From ZC4RG30 sp039932715 (GTDB lineage: Bacteria > Pseudomonadota > Gammaproteobacteria > Steroidobacterales > Steroidobacteraceae), in the NCBI GenBank assembly GCA_039932715.1, contig JBDTPN010000005.1:90193-154192 (forward strand): DNA of 64,000 bases, in the 5' to 3' direction. How positions within the stretch are numbered: the first letter of the stretch is position 1; the number at the start of each line of letters is the position of its first letter. A model generated the notes under the pieces. The model did no database searches. It was not told the origin of the DNA and saw nothing but the letters and a program-made list of their open reading frames with translations. Shown piece after piece: positions 25,820-36,563 of the stretch. Both the position numbers and the translations under genes were made by a program.

Positions 25820-26628
25820 GCGGAATAATTGCCCGAGGGCTGCGGCTGCATTTTCGCGCGCACCAGTAACGCCACACCTATGAGGAGCATGGGCAGTGAC
25901 AGCAGTTGCCCCATGGTCAGCCAACTGCCCGCCAGGTAGCCCAGCTGCGCGTCGGGCACCCGCACCAACTCGATGACGCTGCGAACGATGGCGTAATAGG
26001 CCAGGCCCAGGCCGACAATGGCGCCTCGCGGCCGGGGCTTGCGCGCGTACCACCACAGCAGGAGAAAGAGCCCCAGGCCCTCCAGGCCCGCTTCGTAGAG
26101 TTGTGAGGCGTGACGCCCGATGGGCTCGCCGCCCGCCGGATCGGGCACGAGGAACCCCCATCTGGACGTCGTGGGAGCGCCCCACAATTCGCCGTTGATG
26201 AAGTTGCCGATGCGGCCAGCGCAGATGCCAAGTCCGGGCAGAGGCGCGGTGAAATCGAGCACGTCCAGTGCCTTGCGGCCGCGGCTGCGCGCGAAAACCA
26301 GCAGGCTGACGATGACTCCGACCAGCGCGCCGTGGAACGACATGCCGCCTTCCCAGATCTTGAAGGGATACAGCAGGTCGGCGCGCCACATCTGCAGTCC
26401 ATACACCAGCACATAGCCGATGCGGCCGCCGAGGATCACCCCCAGCATGGCCCAGAAAATCAGGTCATCCACATCCTGCACTTTCCAGGTGCTGCGGGGG
26501 CGCGCGGCCTGGCGACGGGCCAGCCACCATGCGGCCACAAAGCCGATTACGTACATGATCCCGTACCAATGGATCTGCAGCGGGCCCAGATGCAGGGCAA
26601 CAGGGTCTATGTGTGGGTAGCGGATCAT
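25816..26628 (-). CDS. lgt: prolipoprotein diacylglyceryl transferase Lgt
   Basis: Lgt is the inner-membrane enzyme that attaches diacylglycerol to the lipobox cysteine of prolipoproteins, including several encoded here. It has 270 residues and about seven membrane helices. The family signature GRIGNFINGELWG is intact, as is GGMSFHGALVG. A TAGAAT box ends 6 bases before the ATG, so the operon lgt-thyA-SET-folA is predicted to start with a leaderless mRNA from within the end of the rRNA methyltransferase gene. Confidence 0.96.
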   Translation of the reverse strand: MIRYPHIDPVALHLGPLQIHWYGIMYVIGFVAAWWLARRQAARPRSTWKVQDVDDLIFWAMLGVILGGRIGYVLVYGLQMWRADLLYPFKIWEGGMSFHGALVGVIVSLLVFARSRGRKALDVLDFTAPLPGLGICAGRIGNFINGELWGAPTTSRWGFLVPDPAGGEPIGRHASQLYEAGLEGLGLFLLLWWYARKPRPRGAIVGLGLAYYAIVRSVIELVRVPDAQLGYLAGSWLTMGQLLSLPMLLIGVALLVRAKMQPQPSGNYSA

Positions 26629-26634
26629 GGGGTG

Positions 26635-26640
26635 ATTCTA
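26635..26640 (-). promoter_or_regulatory. possible -10 box for lgt-thyA-SET-folA
   Basis: TAGAAT on the minus strand ends 6 bases before the lgt ATG and overlaps the stop of the upstream methyltransferase gene. A CATTGT hexamer 17 bases upstream is the best -35 candidate. Confidence 0.45.
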
Positions 26641-27852
26641 TCGGGAAACATGGCAGAACAATGCCTTGAGGTAACGTGTTTCGGGCATGGCCGGGTGCAC
26701 CGGATGATCCGGCGACTGACCGCCGCTGGCGACGATGCGCAGCGTTTGCCCTTCGTGCGTGGCCGCCGCCTGCAGCAGCAACGGCAGTGACTCCGTGGGC
26801 AGATGCCAGGAACAGGAGCAGCTGACCAGCAGCGCCTCTGGCATGGCCAGGCGCAACGCCAGCTGGTTGAGCTTGCGATAAGCGGCTTCGCCCTTGGGCA
26901 GGTCCTTGCGCCGTTTGATGAAGGCAGGGGGATCTACCACCAGCACATCGAAACGCTCGCCCTGCGCATGCAGGGAGTCAAGCACATCGAAGGCATCGCC
27001 TTTTTCCACCGCGATGCTGACGCCATTGGCCTGGGCATTGCGCTGTGCCCAGTCCAGCGCTGTCTGTGAGGAATCCACGCACAGCGCATGGGCCGCTCCC
27101 GCAGCCATTGCCGATACGCCCCATCCGCCTACGTAACTGCACACGTCCAGCACCCGCGCTCCTGGGCGCAGCTGCTGACGCAACCAGGCGCGATTGGCCG
27201 TCTGGTCATAGAACCAGCCGGTTTTCTGCCCATCGGCAAGCGGGGCCCTGAACGTGAGGCCAGCTTCAAGAATCGTGACTGCATCCGGCAATGCACCCGC
27301 CTCCACTCCGGCAACACGGATGTCCCCGGGCAGCGACTCGAGCGCTCGCGCGCTGCTGTCGTTCTTCCAGACAATGACGCGCGGCTCCAGCAGCGTATTG
27401 ACCTGCGCTTCGATCAGTTCGCGTCGCTGCTCCATGCCCAGCGTGGCAATCTGCCCTACCAGCACATCGCCATAACGGTCGAGTATCAATCCGGGCAGGC
27501 CATCGGATTCGCCATATACCAACCGGTAATGCTGGCCCCCGACGTAGCGCTCGCGCAGGGCCAGCGCGCTACGCAGCCGCGCGGCTATCAACTGCGCGCC
27601 CATCGGCTGTTCCTCGACGCGACTGACTATGCGCGCGCAGATCAACGCGTGAGGATTCACCAGCGCATATCCCAGGAACTTCTGTCTGTGATCAACAATG
27701 CGCGCAGCCGCTCCCGGCGCGATACCGGTCAGGGGCGTCGCCGCATTATCGATCTCGTTGGAGAACACCCAGCAATGGCCGGCGCGGATGCGACGGTCTT
27801 CATGGCGCTTGAGCGCCAGCTGCGGCAACCCATCTTCGGGTGTATCTGTCAT
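26638..27852 (-). CDS. RlmI-like class I SAM-dependent rRNA methyltransferase
   Basis: A 404-residue protein with an N-terminal PUA-type RNA-binding domain (about 10-85), a central RlmI-specific domain, and a C-terminal Rossmann methyltransferase (about 195-400). The latter has VLDVCSYVGGWGVSAMAAG as SAM-binding loop, DVLVVDPPAFIK and the catalytic-cysteine-type LLVSCSCSWH. E. coli RlmI makes m5C1962 in 23S rRNA; the same target is likely but not proven. TAAACT lies 10 bases before the ATG. Confidence 0.88.
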   Translation of the reverse strand: MTDTPEDGLPQLALKRHEDRRIRAGHCWVFSNEIDNAATPLTGIAPGAAARIVDHRQKFLGYALVNPHALICARIVSRVEEQPMGAQLIAARLRSALALRERYVGGQHYRLVYGESDGLPGLILDRYGDVLVGQIATLGMEQRRELIEAQVNTLLEPRVIVWKNDSSARALESLPGDIRVAGVEAGALPDAVTILEAGLTFRAPLADGQKTGWFYDQTANRAWLRQQLRPGARVLDVCSYVGGWGVSAMAAGAAHALCVDSSQTALDWAQRNAQANGVSIAVEKGDAFDVLDSLHAQGERFDVLVVDPPAFIKRRKDLPKGEAAYRKLNQLALRLAMPEALLVSCSCSWHLPTESLPLLLQAAATHEGQTLRIVASGGQSPDHPVHPAMPETRYLKALFCHVSR

Positions 27853-27862
27853 AGTGTCGCGC

Positions 27863-27875
27863 AGTTTACTGCAAT
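27863..27875. promoter_or_regulatory. back-to-back -10 boxes, methyltransferase (-) and DUF255 gene (+)
   Basis: Minus strand TAAACT (27868-27863) ends 10 bases before the methyltransferase ATG. Plus strand TGCAAT (27870-27875), a poorer match, ends 9 bases before the DUF255 ATG. The whole divergent gap is 32 bases. Confidence 0.35.
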
Positions 27876-27884
27876 CCCCTGATC

Positions 27885-29906
<2,022 letters not shown>

Positions 29907-29936
<30 letters not shown>

Positions 29937-30359
29937 CTCGGCAAGCAGCGGCGCATCACGAGCCGCATCAAATCGTGGCGCCGCGTTCCAGTCATAGCTC
30001 CAGGGATGCGCTGTACGCAGCGAGGGATCCTCAGATGCATACCGTGGCACCACATGAACATGCAGCGCAGGCTCCAGGTTGCCGAAAATCGCGTAATTGA
30101 TGCGCAGCGCCCCGGTCACCTGCAGCAGCGCGTCTCCCAGGCGGGCCGCGTCCACCAGCACCTTTGCCCGCGCGGCGCCGTGCAGTTCATTCAGCGTGCC
30201 GGCCACCGGGTCCGGCAACAGCAAGGCATAGCCCCTGAGGAATTGCTGCTCGCCCAGCACGGCCCATCCCGAATCCAGCCTTGCGATGCAGGTCGGATCC
30301 TCTCCTGCCTGCAGCAGCAGGACCCGACGGTGTATCGCCGTAGGTCCCTGCCCGCTCAC
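29907..30359 (-). CDS. HIT family hydrolase-like protein
   Basis: A 150-residue HIT-superfamily protein. The motif region reads LHVHVVPRY, which retains the presumed nucleophilic His and the following His but has Ala in place of the first His of HxHxH. N-terminal strands (LDSGWAVLGEQQFLRGYALLLPDP) match the family. The GTG start at 30359 overlaps the DUF486 stop (GTGA); a longer frame runs through DUF486 and is not HIT-like. Substrate unknown; nucleotidyl hydrolase or transferase activity is expected from the family. Confidence 0.8.
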
Positions 30360-30724
30360 GAGGCCACACCCGAACCGCGGAACATGAACCAGGCGGCAGC
30401 GACCATGCACAGCCCCGCCCACAGGTAGTCGAGCTTGATGGGTGTGCGCATGTAAAAGATGGCGAAGGGAACGAACACCGCAAGCGTGATGATCTCCTGC
30501 AGGATCTTTAGCTGCGGCAGCGACATAGTCGTGTAGCCGATTCGATTGGCCGGCACCTGCAGCAGGTATTCGAACAGCGCGATGCCCCAGCTGGCCAGCG
30601 CGGCGATGACCCATGGTTTGCCGGAAAGGTTCTTGAGATGCGCATACCAGGCAAAAGTCATAAAGACATTTGAGAGCGCCAGCAGCGCGATGGCGGCCAG
30701 CGCGGGGGGAATGACTTGTGGCAT
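30356..30724 (-). CDS. DUF486 small membrane protein
   Basis: A 122-residue inner-membrane protein with four predicted helices, of the DUF486 family in the drug/metabolite transporter superfamily. The family core is clear in FAWYAHLK, SWGIALFEYLLQVPANRIGY, LPQLKILQEIITLAVF and CMVAAAWFMF. I favour the second ATG (30724), because the first (30733) overlaps a TAGGAT -10 box. It is coupled to the HIT gene. Transport substrate unknown. Confidence 0.82.
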   Translation of the reverse strand: MPQVIPPALAAIALLALSNVFMTFAWYAHLKNLSGKPWVIAALASWGIALFEYLLQVPANRIGYTTMSLPQLKILQEIITLAVFVPFAIFYMRTPIKLDYLWAGLCMVAAAWFMFRGSGVAS

Positions 30725-30731
30725 GGCACGC

Positions 30732-30737
30732 ATCCTA
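30732..30737 (-). promoter_or_regulatory. possible -10 box for DUF486-HIT
   Basis: TAGGAT ends 7 bases before the preferred DUF486 ATG and runs into the upstream alternative ATG. No clear -35 is seen. Confidence 0.4.
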
Positions 30738-30763
30738 CCGCACGTGATTTGGATTGCCGCGGT

Positions 30764-30792
30764 TTGACGCGATTCGGCCCCTGTGCTGTAGT
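30764..30792 (+). promoter_or_regulatory. sigma70-type promoter for the VOC gene cluster
   Basis: TTGACG (30764-30769), exactly 17 bases, then TGTAGT (30787-30792). The predicted leader of about 43 bases carries a GGGAG ribosome-binding site near 30829-30833, before the GTG start of the VOC gene. Confidence 0.6.
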
Positions 30793-30841
30793 CCCGACGA
30801 GAACAAGAAAGAAGCGCCCTGCACTGCCGGGAGATTCACAA

Positions 30842-31210
30842 GTGATCAGCTATTTGATGGTGGGGACCAATGATTTACCTGGGGCCGTCAGGTACTTCAA
30901 TGCGCTGATGCAAGAGTTGGGTGCAACGAAGGTCTATGACTCCGAGACATCCTCTGGCTGGGGATGGGGGATCGGGACATCAATGTTTATTGTCGCAACT
31001 CCTTTCGACAAGAAGCCGGCAGGCGTTGGCAATGGCTCCATGGTTTCCTTCAGTGCAGAGAGCCGGGAGAAGGTAGACGCCTACCATGCAAAGGCACTCG
31101 CGCTTGGCGGCACCAGCGAAGGCGCCCCAGGTTTGCGGGGGGAAACCCTGTACGCGGCCTATTTCCGTGATCCCGATGGGAACAAGTTCAACTTCATCTG
31201 CTACCTGTGA
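30842..31210 (+). CDS. VOC (glyoxalase/bleomycin-resistance fold) family protein
   Basis: A 122-residue single VOC module: beta-alpha-beta units beginning SYLMVGTNDLPGAVRYFNALMQELGA and ending AAYFRDPDGNKFNFICYL. The module length is complete. Start is a GTG with GGGAG upstream. The substrate is unknown; the AYFRDPDGNKFNF ending is common in VOC proteins annotated as lactoylglutathione-lyase-like. Its stop overlaps a second, damaged VOC gene (GTGA). Confidence 0.85.
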   Translation: MISYLMVGTNDLPGAVRYFNALMQELGATKVYDSETSSGWGWGIGTSMFIVATPFDKKPAGVGNGSMVSFSAESREKVDAYHAKALALGGTSEGAPGLRGETLYAAYFRDPDGNKFNFICYL

Positions 31211-31350
31211 ATAAGGAGCTCTCCATCAGGGCATTCATTCCCGCCAGGGACATGGACGCCTCGCGCTGTTTTCACAAAGACCTGGGCTTCCGGGTGCTTT
31301 ACATCAGTGACCCGACCGGGGTCTTGTGGCACATTGCGGAATATTCATGA
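31207..31350 (+). pseudogene. internally deleted VOC gene remnant (47 codons, frame kept)
   Basis: The translation begins like a VOC protein (LSIRAFIPARDMDASRCFH, then KDLGFRVLYIS) and jumps directly to a typical VOC ending (DPTGVLWHIAEYS). The middle, about 70-75 residues in intact relatives, is missing, yet the reading frame is preserved. It overlaps both neighbours with GTGA at its start and ATGA at its end. The residual 47-residue peptide cannot form a full VOC module, so I call it a remnant; translation may still couple flanking genes. Confidence 0.75.
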
Positions 31351-31715
31351 AATTCCGGATCATCGCCATCGTCCTGGTCGTGTTGGTGCTCGTCACCGCG
31401 ATTGTATCGCTGTGGATTCAGCCTGCCAGCGTGCGTATTACCGACTCCAGCAAACCCGCCGAATTGAAGCTTCTGCCAAGGCATAGCGTAACCACTGTCA
31501 CGTCGCTACACATCGAGGCACGCGGCAAGATCGATGGCGCGGCCGAAATTACGCTGCTACTGAACGGACAGCCCTACAGGACCGAGCGTGTGAACGGCCC
31601 TGTAAAGTTTTCGTGGCGCATGGATTGGTATTCGGCCGAGGCTGAATTGCGATACACGCCACTGACCGCGAAGCATGGAATCATTACGCTGCGTTACCAA
31701 TTCGCCAGCCCATGA
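31347..31715 (+). CDS. membrane-anchored protein of unknown function
   Basis: I do not recognise a family. The 122-residue protein has one strongly hydrophobic N-terminal segment (residues 3-23, IIAIVLVVLVLVTAIVS) that could be a membrane anchor or signal peptide. About 95 periplasmic-type residues follow with beta-strand character (VTSLHIEARGKI, AEITLLLNGQPYR, HGIITLRYQF). It starts in an ATGA overlap with the VOC remnant. Confidence 0.65.
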   Translation: MKFRIIAIVLVVLVLVTAIVSLWIQPASVRITDSSKPAELKLLPRHSVTTVTSLHIEARGKIDGAAEITLLLNGQPYRTERVNGPVKFSWRMDWYSAEAELRYTPLTAKHGIITLRYQFASP

Positions 31716-31728
31716 ACCGAGCCTGCAC

Positions 31729-32105
31729 ATGACCCCGCGCAGCTGGTTCATTACGCCCATCCTTACATTTGCCTTCGCCGGCGGCACCACGTTAGCAGCA
31801 CAGCCGAACGCATCCTCGCGCCTTGGCGAACTGGAAGACCGCGAGGCCATCGGGCTAGTGATTCGTGACTACGGCCGCCTGCTCGACGAACGAAAATTCG
31901 ATGAATTCGGCCGGCTGTTTGCCGAGGACGGCGTGTACGTCGCGGGCACGACCACGCGCGGACCGGTAGCCATTGCCGAGAGCCTGCGCCGCAACTGGTA
32001 CTGATGGCCAGCTATGTGGACAAGTTTGTGCGAACGCCAAACGGTTGGCGGTTTGCCAGCCGCGTGGTTCACGGCAACATGGCGCCGCACCCGGCACAAA
32101 AGTAG
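31729..32105 (+). pseudogene. SnoaL/NTF2-like gene with internal deletion and frameshift
   Basis: The first frame (31729-32004) encodes a signal-peptide-like start and the N-terminal half of a SnoaL-like fold (LEDREAIGLVIRDYGRLLDE, FGRLFAEDGVYV), ending at RRNWY-stop. The second frame (32004-32105) encodes the usual C-terminal strands (MASYVDKFVRTPNGWRFASR, then VVHGN). The middle strands are missing and the two parts are out of frame. A TGATG stop/start overlap joins them, so reinitiation is conceivable. I treat it as a decayed gene. Confidence 0.7.
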
Positions 32106-32205
32106 GTCCTCGAGGCTGCCGTGGGCAGCAGCGCACCTTGAACTGCGTCACGTTTCTTGCCGGAATTGTTGAGATCCATTCCCGAACATATCCACCGCGC
32201 AATCC

Positions 32206-32211
32206 TATGCT
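32206..32211 (+). promoter_or_regulatory. possible -10 box for the GGDEF-EAL gene
   Basis: TATGCT ends 9 bases before the ATG at 32221. CGAACA, 17 bases upstream, shares the last three bases of the -35 consensus. Confidence 0.4.
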
Positions 32212-32220
32212 GGCGACCGC

Positions 32221-34848
32221 ATGAGCACGCACACCCGGATGGCCCATTCAGCCGACGCCCTGACGTCCACCTCGAGAATGCGGGTTTTGGGTGAAGTCGA
32301 AGAACGCCTGCGGTGCGTTCTTGAACTTGCGGTGGATTTTTACTGGGAGCAGAACGCTGCCTGCCAGTTTACGTTCTGCAGCCCGCGCGAGCCTGACAGC
32401 AATGATCCGCTGCTCAATGAACTGTTGGGCAAGACGCTACTGCAACTCGGAAATGGACCTGCCGCCACTGGCACCGACACCTACCGTACCAGCATCGCGG
32501 CCAACCAGTCGTTTCGCAACGTCGTGGTTGAAGTGCGCGGCCCCAACGCGGCTGAATGCCGCTTCATCAGCTTCAGCGGCATGCCCATCCTGGATTCCCA
32601 TGGCAATGTCTGCGGATATCGTGGGGTTGCACAGGACGTATCCACGCACATGGAAGCCGAGCGGCTCACGCAGCTGCAGCTGGCTATTTCACACACACTG
32701 TCCGAGGCTAGTGTCATCGCGGAAGGCCTCACCAGCGTGATTCGCGAGCTATGCCAGTCGCAGCACTGGAAGGCGGGGACTTTCTGGTACTGCGGCGACA
32801 AATCCACACTGCTGCGCGAGATCACCAGCTGGACCGCAGTTGGCTGCACCCGACATGGCGTACTGCGCGAACAGCAACCCGCGCCGACCTGGCTGGCAAA
32901 CGATCCGGTCTGGATCAACTCGGTTTCGGCAACGGAGCTTATGGCACAGGCGTTGGCTGCGAACTCCGACGGCCGCCCGCTGTCACGATATGGAAACGGC
33001 GCGCTGGTTCCGGTGCGCTCCGGACGCGACCTGATCGGCGTACTGGACTTTGACGCCCCAGCGGACTCGCCGCCCTCCCGTGCTTTGATGAACATACTGC
33101 GTACCCTGTCCAGCGATGTTGCCCATTTCCATGATCGCATCAATACCGTGGAGCGCCTGCGCGAAAGCGAGCAACGCTTCGCGTCAACCATGGCGTTGGC
33201 GGCCATCGGCATGGCCCATGTGGATGACGATGGCAAGCTGCTGTATGTAAATCCGCAGTTGTGCAAGATGCTGCTGTACGCAGAGCGTGAACTCACCGGC
33301 ATGAACGTGCACGACCTCTCCCACCCCGAGGACTTTCGCGCCACTGATGACGTGGTCGATCAATTGCGACGTGGCAAGATCGATTCCTTCAAGATGGAGA
33401 AGCGCTATGTCCGCAAGGATGGCGCGTGCATCTGGGTGGGGCTGACAACCGCCACCAAGCGAGACAGCTCGGGCCGCAGGCTCTCGGACATTTCGATAGT
33501 CGAGGACATCTCGGCGCGCCGCAGCGCCGAGGATCGCGTCCACTACCTGGCCACGCACGACGGGCTCACCGGCCTGCCCAATCGCACAATGTTCGGCGAC
33601 CTGCTGACCCGCGCGGTCGAGACCAGCAGGCACGCCGATCAACAGCTGGCCGTACTGTTCATCGATCTCGACCGCTTCAAGATCATCAACGATTCCCTGG
33701 GACACGAGGCCGGCGACGTACTGCTGCGCGAAATGGCCTCGCGGCTCAGTGCCTGCCTGCGCCCTAAAGACGTGGTGGCACGGCTTGGCGGCGACGAGTT
33801 CGTGGTATTGCTGCATGCAGTGCCCGGTGCATCCATGGTGGCAGCGCTGGCACGCAACATTCTCTCGGCCATCATGCGCCCGGTGGAAATCATCGGCCAG
33901 GAATGCCGCGTCACTGCCAGCGTCGGCATCTGCATGCATCCGGTCGAGGGACAGGATGAACAGTCGATCATGAAGAATGCCGACATGGCCATGTACCTGG
34001 CCAAGGAATCCGGCAAGAACAACTTCATGTTCTATTCGGCCCGGATGCAGGCCCATGCCGCGGGGCGCCTCGCGATGGAGACCAACCTGCGCCGCGCGCT
34101 GGAACTGCAGGAGCTGTCACTCCACTACCAGGCAAAGGTCGATTTCAAAACCGGCGTCATCACCGGCGTCGAGGCATTGCTGCGCTGGAACAACCCCGCC
34201 CTGGGTACTGTCTCGCCAACTCAATTCATTCCAGTCGCTGAGGAAACCGGGATGATCGTGCCCATCGGGCGCTGGGTGCTGCGCACCGCCTGCGCCCAGA
34301 ATGCCGAGTGGCAGCGGATGGGACTGCCTGCGGTGTGCATGTCGGTAAACCTGTCAATGCGACAGCTGCAGCACGATGGGCTGATAGACGAGATCAAGGC
34401 CGCGCTGTTTGATTCCGGGATGTCGCCACAGCTGCTCGAGCTCGAAATAACCGAGAGCATGTTCATGCACAATGTGGATCGTACGGTAGGCGTGCTCACG
34501 GCGATCAAGGATCTGGGCGTGAAGCTCGCCATCGACGATTTTGGCACCGGGTATTCGTCGCTGGCACAGCTCAAGCGCTTCCCAGTCGCCACACTCAAAC
34601 TGGACCGCTCGTTCATCCGCGAGATTCCCACTGATTTCGAAGACCGGGCGATTGCCGAAGCCATCATCGCCATGGGCAAGACCCTGAGCCTGACCATTGT
34701 CGCGGAAGGCGTCGAGACCCCCGAGCAGCAGGCCTTCCTCAGCGAACGTGGATGTGACGAGATGCAGGGCTTCTACTTCAATACGCCGCTACCGCCTGAA
34801 GGCTTCGCCGAACTGCTCAAAAAGCATCTACCCAGCCCGCGCAAGTAA
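32221..34848 (+). CDS. c-di-GMP turnover protein, PAS-GAF-PAS-GGDEF-EAL
   Basis: An 875-residue cytoplasmic sensor with, in order, a PAS domain (about 27-145), a GAF-like domain (150-300), a second PAS (315-440), GGDEF (about 443-605) and EAL (615-865). The GGDEF motif is intact (RLGGDEFVVLL near 523), with an RxxD inhibitory site (RPKD) five residues before it. The EAL motif is intact (VEALLRW near 650), as is DDFGTGYSSL. Both synthesis and breakdown of c-di-GMP are therefore possible. No membrane helix is seen. It stands alone, starting 9 bases after a -10-like box. Confidence 0.95.
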   Translation: MSTHTRMAHSADALTSTSRMRVLGEVEERLRCVLELAVDFYWEQNAACQFTFCSPREPDSNDPLLNELLGKTLLQLGNGPAATGTDTYRTSIAANQSFRNVVVEVRGPNAAECRFISFSGMPILDSHGNVCGYRGVAQDVSTHMEAERLTQLQLAISHTLSEASVIAEGLTSVIRELCQSQHWKAGTFWYCGDKSTLLREITSWTAVGCTRHGVLREQQPAPTWLANDPVWINSVSATELMAQALAANSDGRPLSRYGNGALVPVRSGRDLIGVLDFDAPADSPPSRALMNILRTLSSDVAHFHDRINTVERLRESEQRFASTMALAAIGMAHVDDDGKLLYVNPQLCKMLLYAERELTGMNVHDLSHPEDFRATDDVVDQLRRGKIDSFKMEKRYVRKDGACIWVGLTTATKRDSSGRRLSDISIVEDISARRSAEDRVHYLATHDGLTGLPNRTMFGDLLTRAVETSRHADQQLAVLFIDLDRFKIINDSLGHEAGDVLLREMASRLSACLRPKDVVARLGGDEFVVLLHAVPGASMVAALARNILSAIMRPVEIIGQECRVTASVGICMHPVEGQDEQSIMKNADMAMYLAKESGKNNFMFYSARMQAHAAGRLAMETNLRRALELQELSLHYQAKVDFKTGVITGVEALLRWNNPALGTVSPTQFIPVAEETGMIVPIGRWVLRTACAQNAEWQRMGLPAVCMSVNLSMRQLQHDGLIDEIKAALFDSGMSPQLLELEITESMFMHNVDRTVGVLTAIKDLGVKLAIDDFGTGYSSLAQLKRFPVATLKLDRSFIREIPTDFEDRAIAEAIIAMGKTLSLTIVAEGVETPEQQAFLSERGCDEMQGFYFNTPLPPEGFAELLKKHLPSPRK

Positions 34849-34904
34849 GCAAACGGGGCGCGCTCGGGCTTAGAATCACCCCTCCAATCAAGAAGGGGTG
34901 GCAA

Positions 34905-36005
34905 ATGATCAGGACCAGAAACGCCCGCATGGGCACGATTGCGGCGGCAGTGACTTTCACCTTGGCAGCGTTGCTACCCGTTATGCCAGCCACGGCCGGA
35001 GGCGAAGCAGGCCCGATCAGCCTGCGCGACCAGGGTTTCTTCTGGATAGGCGCGCGGCCCACCAAGGTCGAGAAGGGTTTCGTTGGGTTCGGGCCGCCGG
35101 CCGCCGGCACCGCCATAGTGGGTCAAATGTATGTGGGCTTCGAGCTGGCCGCCAACAAGCGTCACCCCTACCCACTGATACTCGTGCATGGCGGCGGCGG
35201 TCAGGCCACGGACTGGATGGGCACGCCGGACGGGCGCGACGGCTGGCTGGACTACCTCGTGGCCGAAGGCTTCGATGTATATTTCGTCGATCGCCCCGGA
35301 CATGGCCGTTCGCCCAATTCGCGCGCCTACGGTGACCTCGGCCTGCCGGCCACCACCGAGTTCATCTTCAACAGCTTCACCACCTTCAGCAAGCAGTATC
35401 CGGGCGGCGGCGGCGTCACCACGAAAGAAGTGGTGCAGCACACTGCCAGCTCCGAGCCCGGCCCCACGGTGACCAACGCCGTTCTGCAGGAAGATCTTGC
35501 GGAGCTGCTGGACAAGGTCGGTCCAGCCATTGTGGTAGTGCATTCCAATGGTGGGCCGTCTGCGTGGTTGTCATTGGCAGCGCGCCCCAATCAGGTCAAG
35601 GCCGTGCTGGCCATCGAACCGGGCATGGGCGTCACGGATGTTCTCGCTCCGCTGATTACTTTCATGCCCGCGCTGGCTGCAGGTGAAAAGATCGCAATGG
35701 TGGAAAAGCCCTCCGAGGGCGCCGGACTCGCACCATGCAAACTGCAGCCGGAAAACAGCGTGCACAAGGTGCCCGCCTACGCGGGCAAGAAAGTGCTGTT
35801 CGTCGTGTCGCCACAGTCACCAATGTTTACGCCAAACGTGCACTGCTCGGTACACACGCTCAACCAGCTGGGTGCTGAAGCAAAGCTGGCACGACTCAAG
35901 GAAGACTTCGGATTGCAGGGCAACGGTCACTTCATGAACGAGGAACTCAACAACGGCGAGATCGCGAAGAAAATCCTGATCCCCTGGCTGTCGTCGATCA
36001 AATAG
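34905..36005 (+). CDS. exported alpha/beta hydrolase
   Basis: A 366-residue alpha/beta-hydrolase with a signal peptide (basic start, hydrophobic AAAVTFTLAALLPV, cleavage after ATA). Oxyanion region ILVHGGGGQATDW, the acid-loop context DVYFVDRPGHGRS and a nucleophile elbow HSNGGPS are visible. The catalytic His is probably in GNGHFMNEE. An esterase or lipase-like activity is likely, but the substrate is unknown. The ribosome-binding site AAGGGG lies before the ATG, and a TAGAAT at 34871-34876 may be its -10. GNAT follows 5 bases later. Confidence 0.85.
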   Translation: MIRTRNARMGTIAAAVTFTLAALLPVMPATAGGEAGPISLRDQGFFWIGARPTKVEKGFVGFGPPAAGTAIVGQMYVGFELAANKRHPYPLILVHGGGGQATDWMGTPDGRDGWLDYLVAEGFDVYFVDRPGHGRSPNSRAYGDLGLPATTEFIFNSFTTFSKQYPGGGGVTTKEVVQHTASSEPGPTVTNAVLQEDLAELLDKVGPAIVVVHSNGGPSAWLSLAARPNQVKAVLAIEPGMGVTDVLAPLITFMPALAAGEKIAMVEKPSEGAGLAPCKLQPENSVHKVPAYAGKKVLFVVSPQSPMFTPNVHCSVHTLNQLGAEAKLARLKEDFGLQGNGHFMNEELNNGEIAKKILIPWLSSIK

Positions 36006-36010
36006 GCGCC

Positions 36011-36466
36011 ATGCGGATAGAGGTTGACGACCTGACTCGTCCGCAGGTTCGCGCATTGCTTGGCGAACACCTCTCGAACATGCATGAGCTGTCGCCCCCT
36101 GAGAGCGTGCACGCCCTGGATATCACAGGGTTGCAGGGTGCAGACATCACGTTCTGGACGGCATGGGAGGGCGCGCAACTGCTGGGCTGCGGCGCGCTCA
36201 AGGAACTTGACCCGGCGCATGGAGAAGTGAAATCCATGCGCACGCCCATGCAACTGCGCCGCCGCGGCGCGGGTCGTGTAATGCTGACCCACATCATCGA
36301 CGAGGCACGCAGGCGCCACTACTCGCGCCTCAGCCTCGAGACCGGATCGATGCAGGCATTCGAACCAGCACAGCGGCTCTATGCCAGCTTCGGCTTCAGA
36401 TTCTGCGCACCGTTCGGCCCCTATCAGCCAGACCCCAACAGTGCATTCATGACGCTGGGATTGTGA
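36011..36466 (+). CDS. GNAT family N-acetyltransferase
   Basis: A 151-residue GNAT acetyltransferase. The acetyl-CoA-binding motif A reads MQLRRRGAGRVMLTHIIDEAR (the Q/R-x-x-G-x-G/A element is RRRGAG). Preceding strands (LLGCGALKELDP, GEVKSMRTP) and the closing LYASFGFRFCAPFGPY match the PanZ/YjaB-style small GNATs. The substrate is not evident. It follows the exported hydrolase by 5 bases and is probably co-transcribed. Confidence 0.88.
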   Translation: MRIEVDDLTRPQVRALLGEHLSNMHELSPPESVHALDITGLQGADITFWTAWEGAQLLGCGALKELDPAHGEVKSMRTPMQLRRRGAGRVMLTHIIDEARRRHYSRLSLETGSMQAFEPAQRLYASFGFRFCAPFGPYQPDPNSAFMTLGL

Positions 36467-36563
36467 ACAGGCTTGTACCGAGGAATTAAGAAGCCCGCAT
36501 CCGACCTACCTGCAGTTGTATTAAGCTGATCACGGCGACGAAAACAATGGATGGGGAAATGAA

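Noticed and set aside
31207..31350. Treating the 47-codon frame as an intact novel small protein.
   Set aside because: Both ends match one VOC module with the middle missing, so a deletion remnant explains it better.
34877..34900. Hairpin CACCCCT/AGGGGTG covering the ribosome-binding site of the exported hydrolase.
   Set aside because: If the TAGAAT at 34871 is the -10, the 5' arm is not transcribed, so it could not act as a riboswitch-like element.
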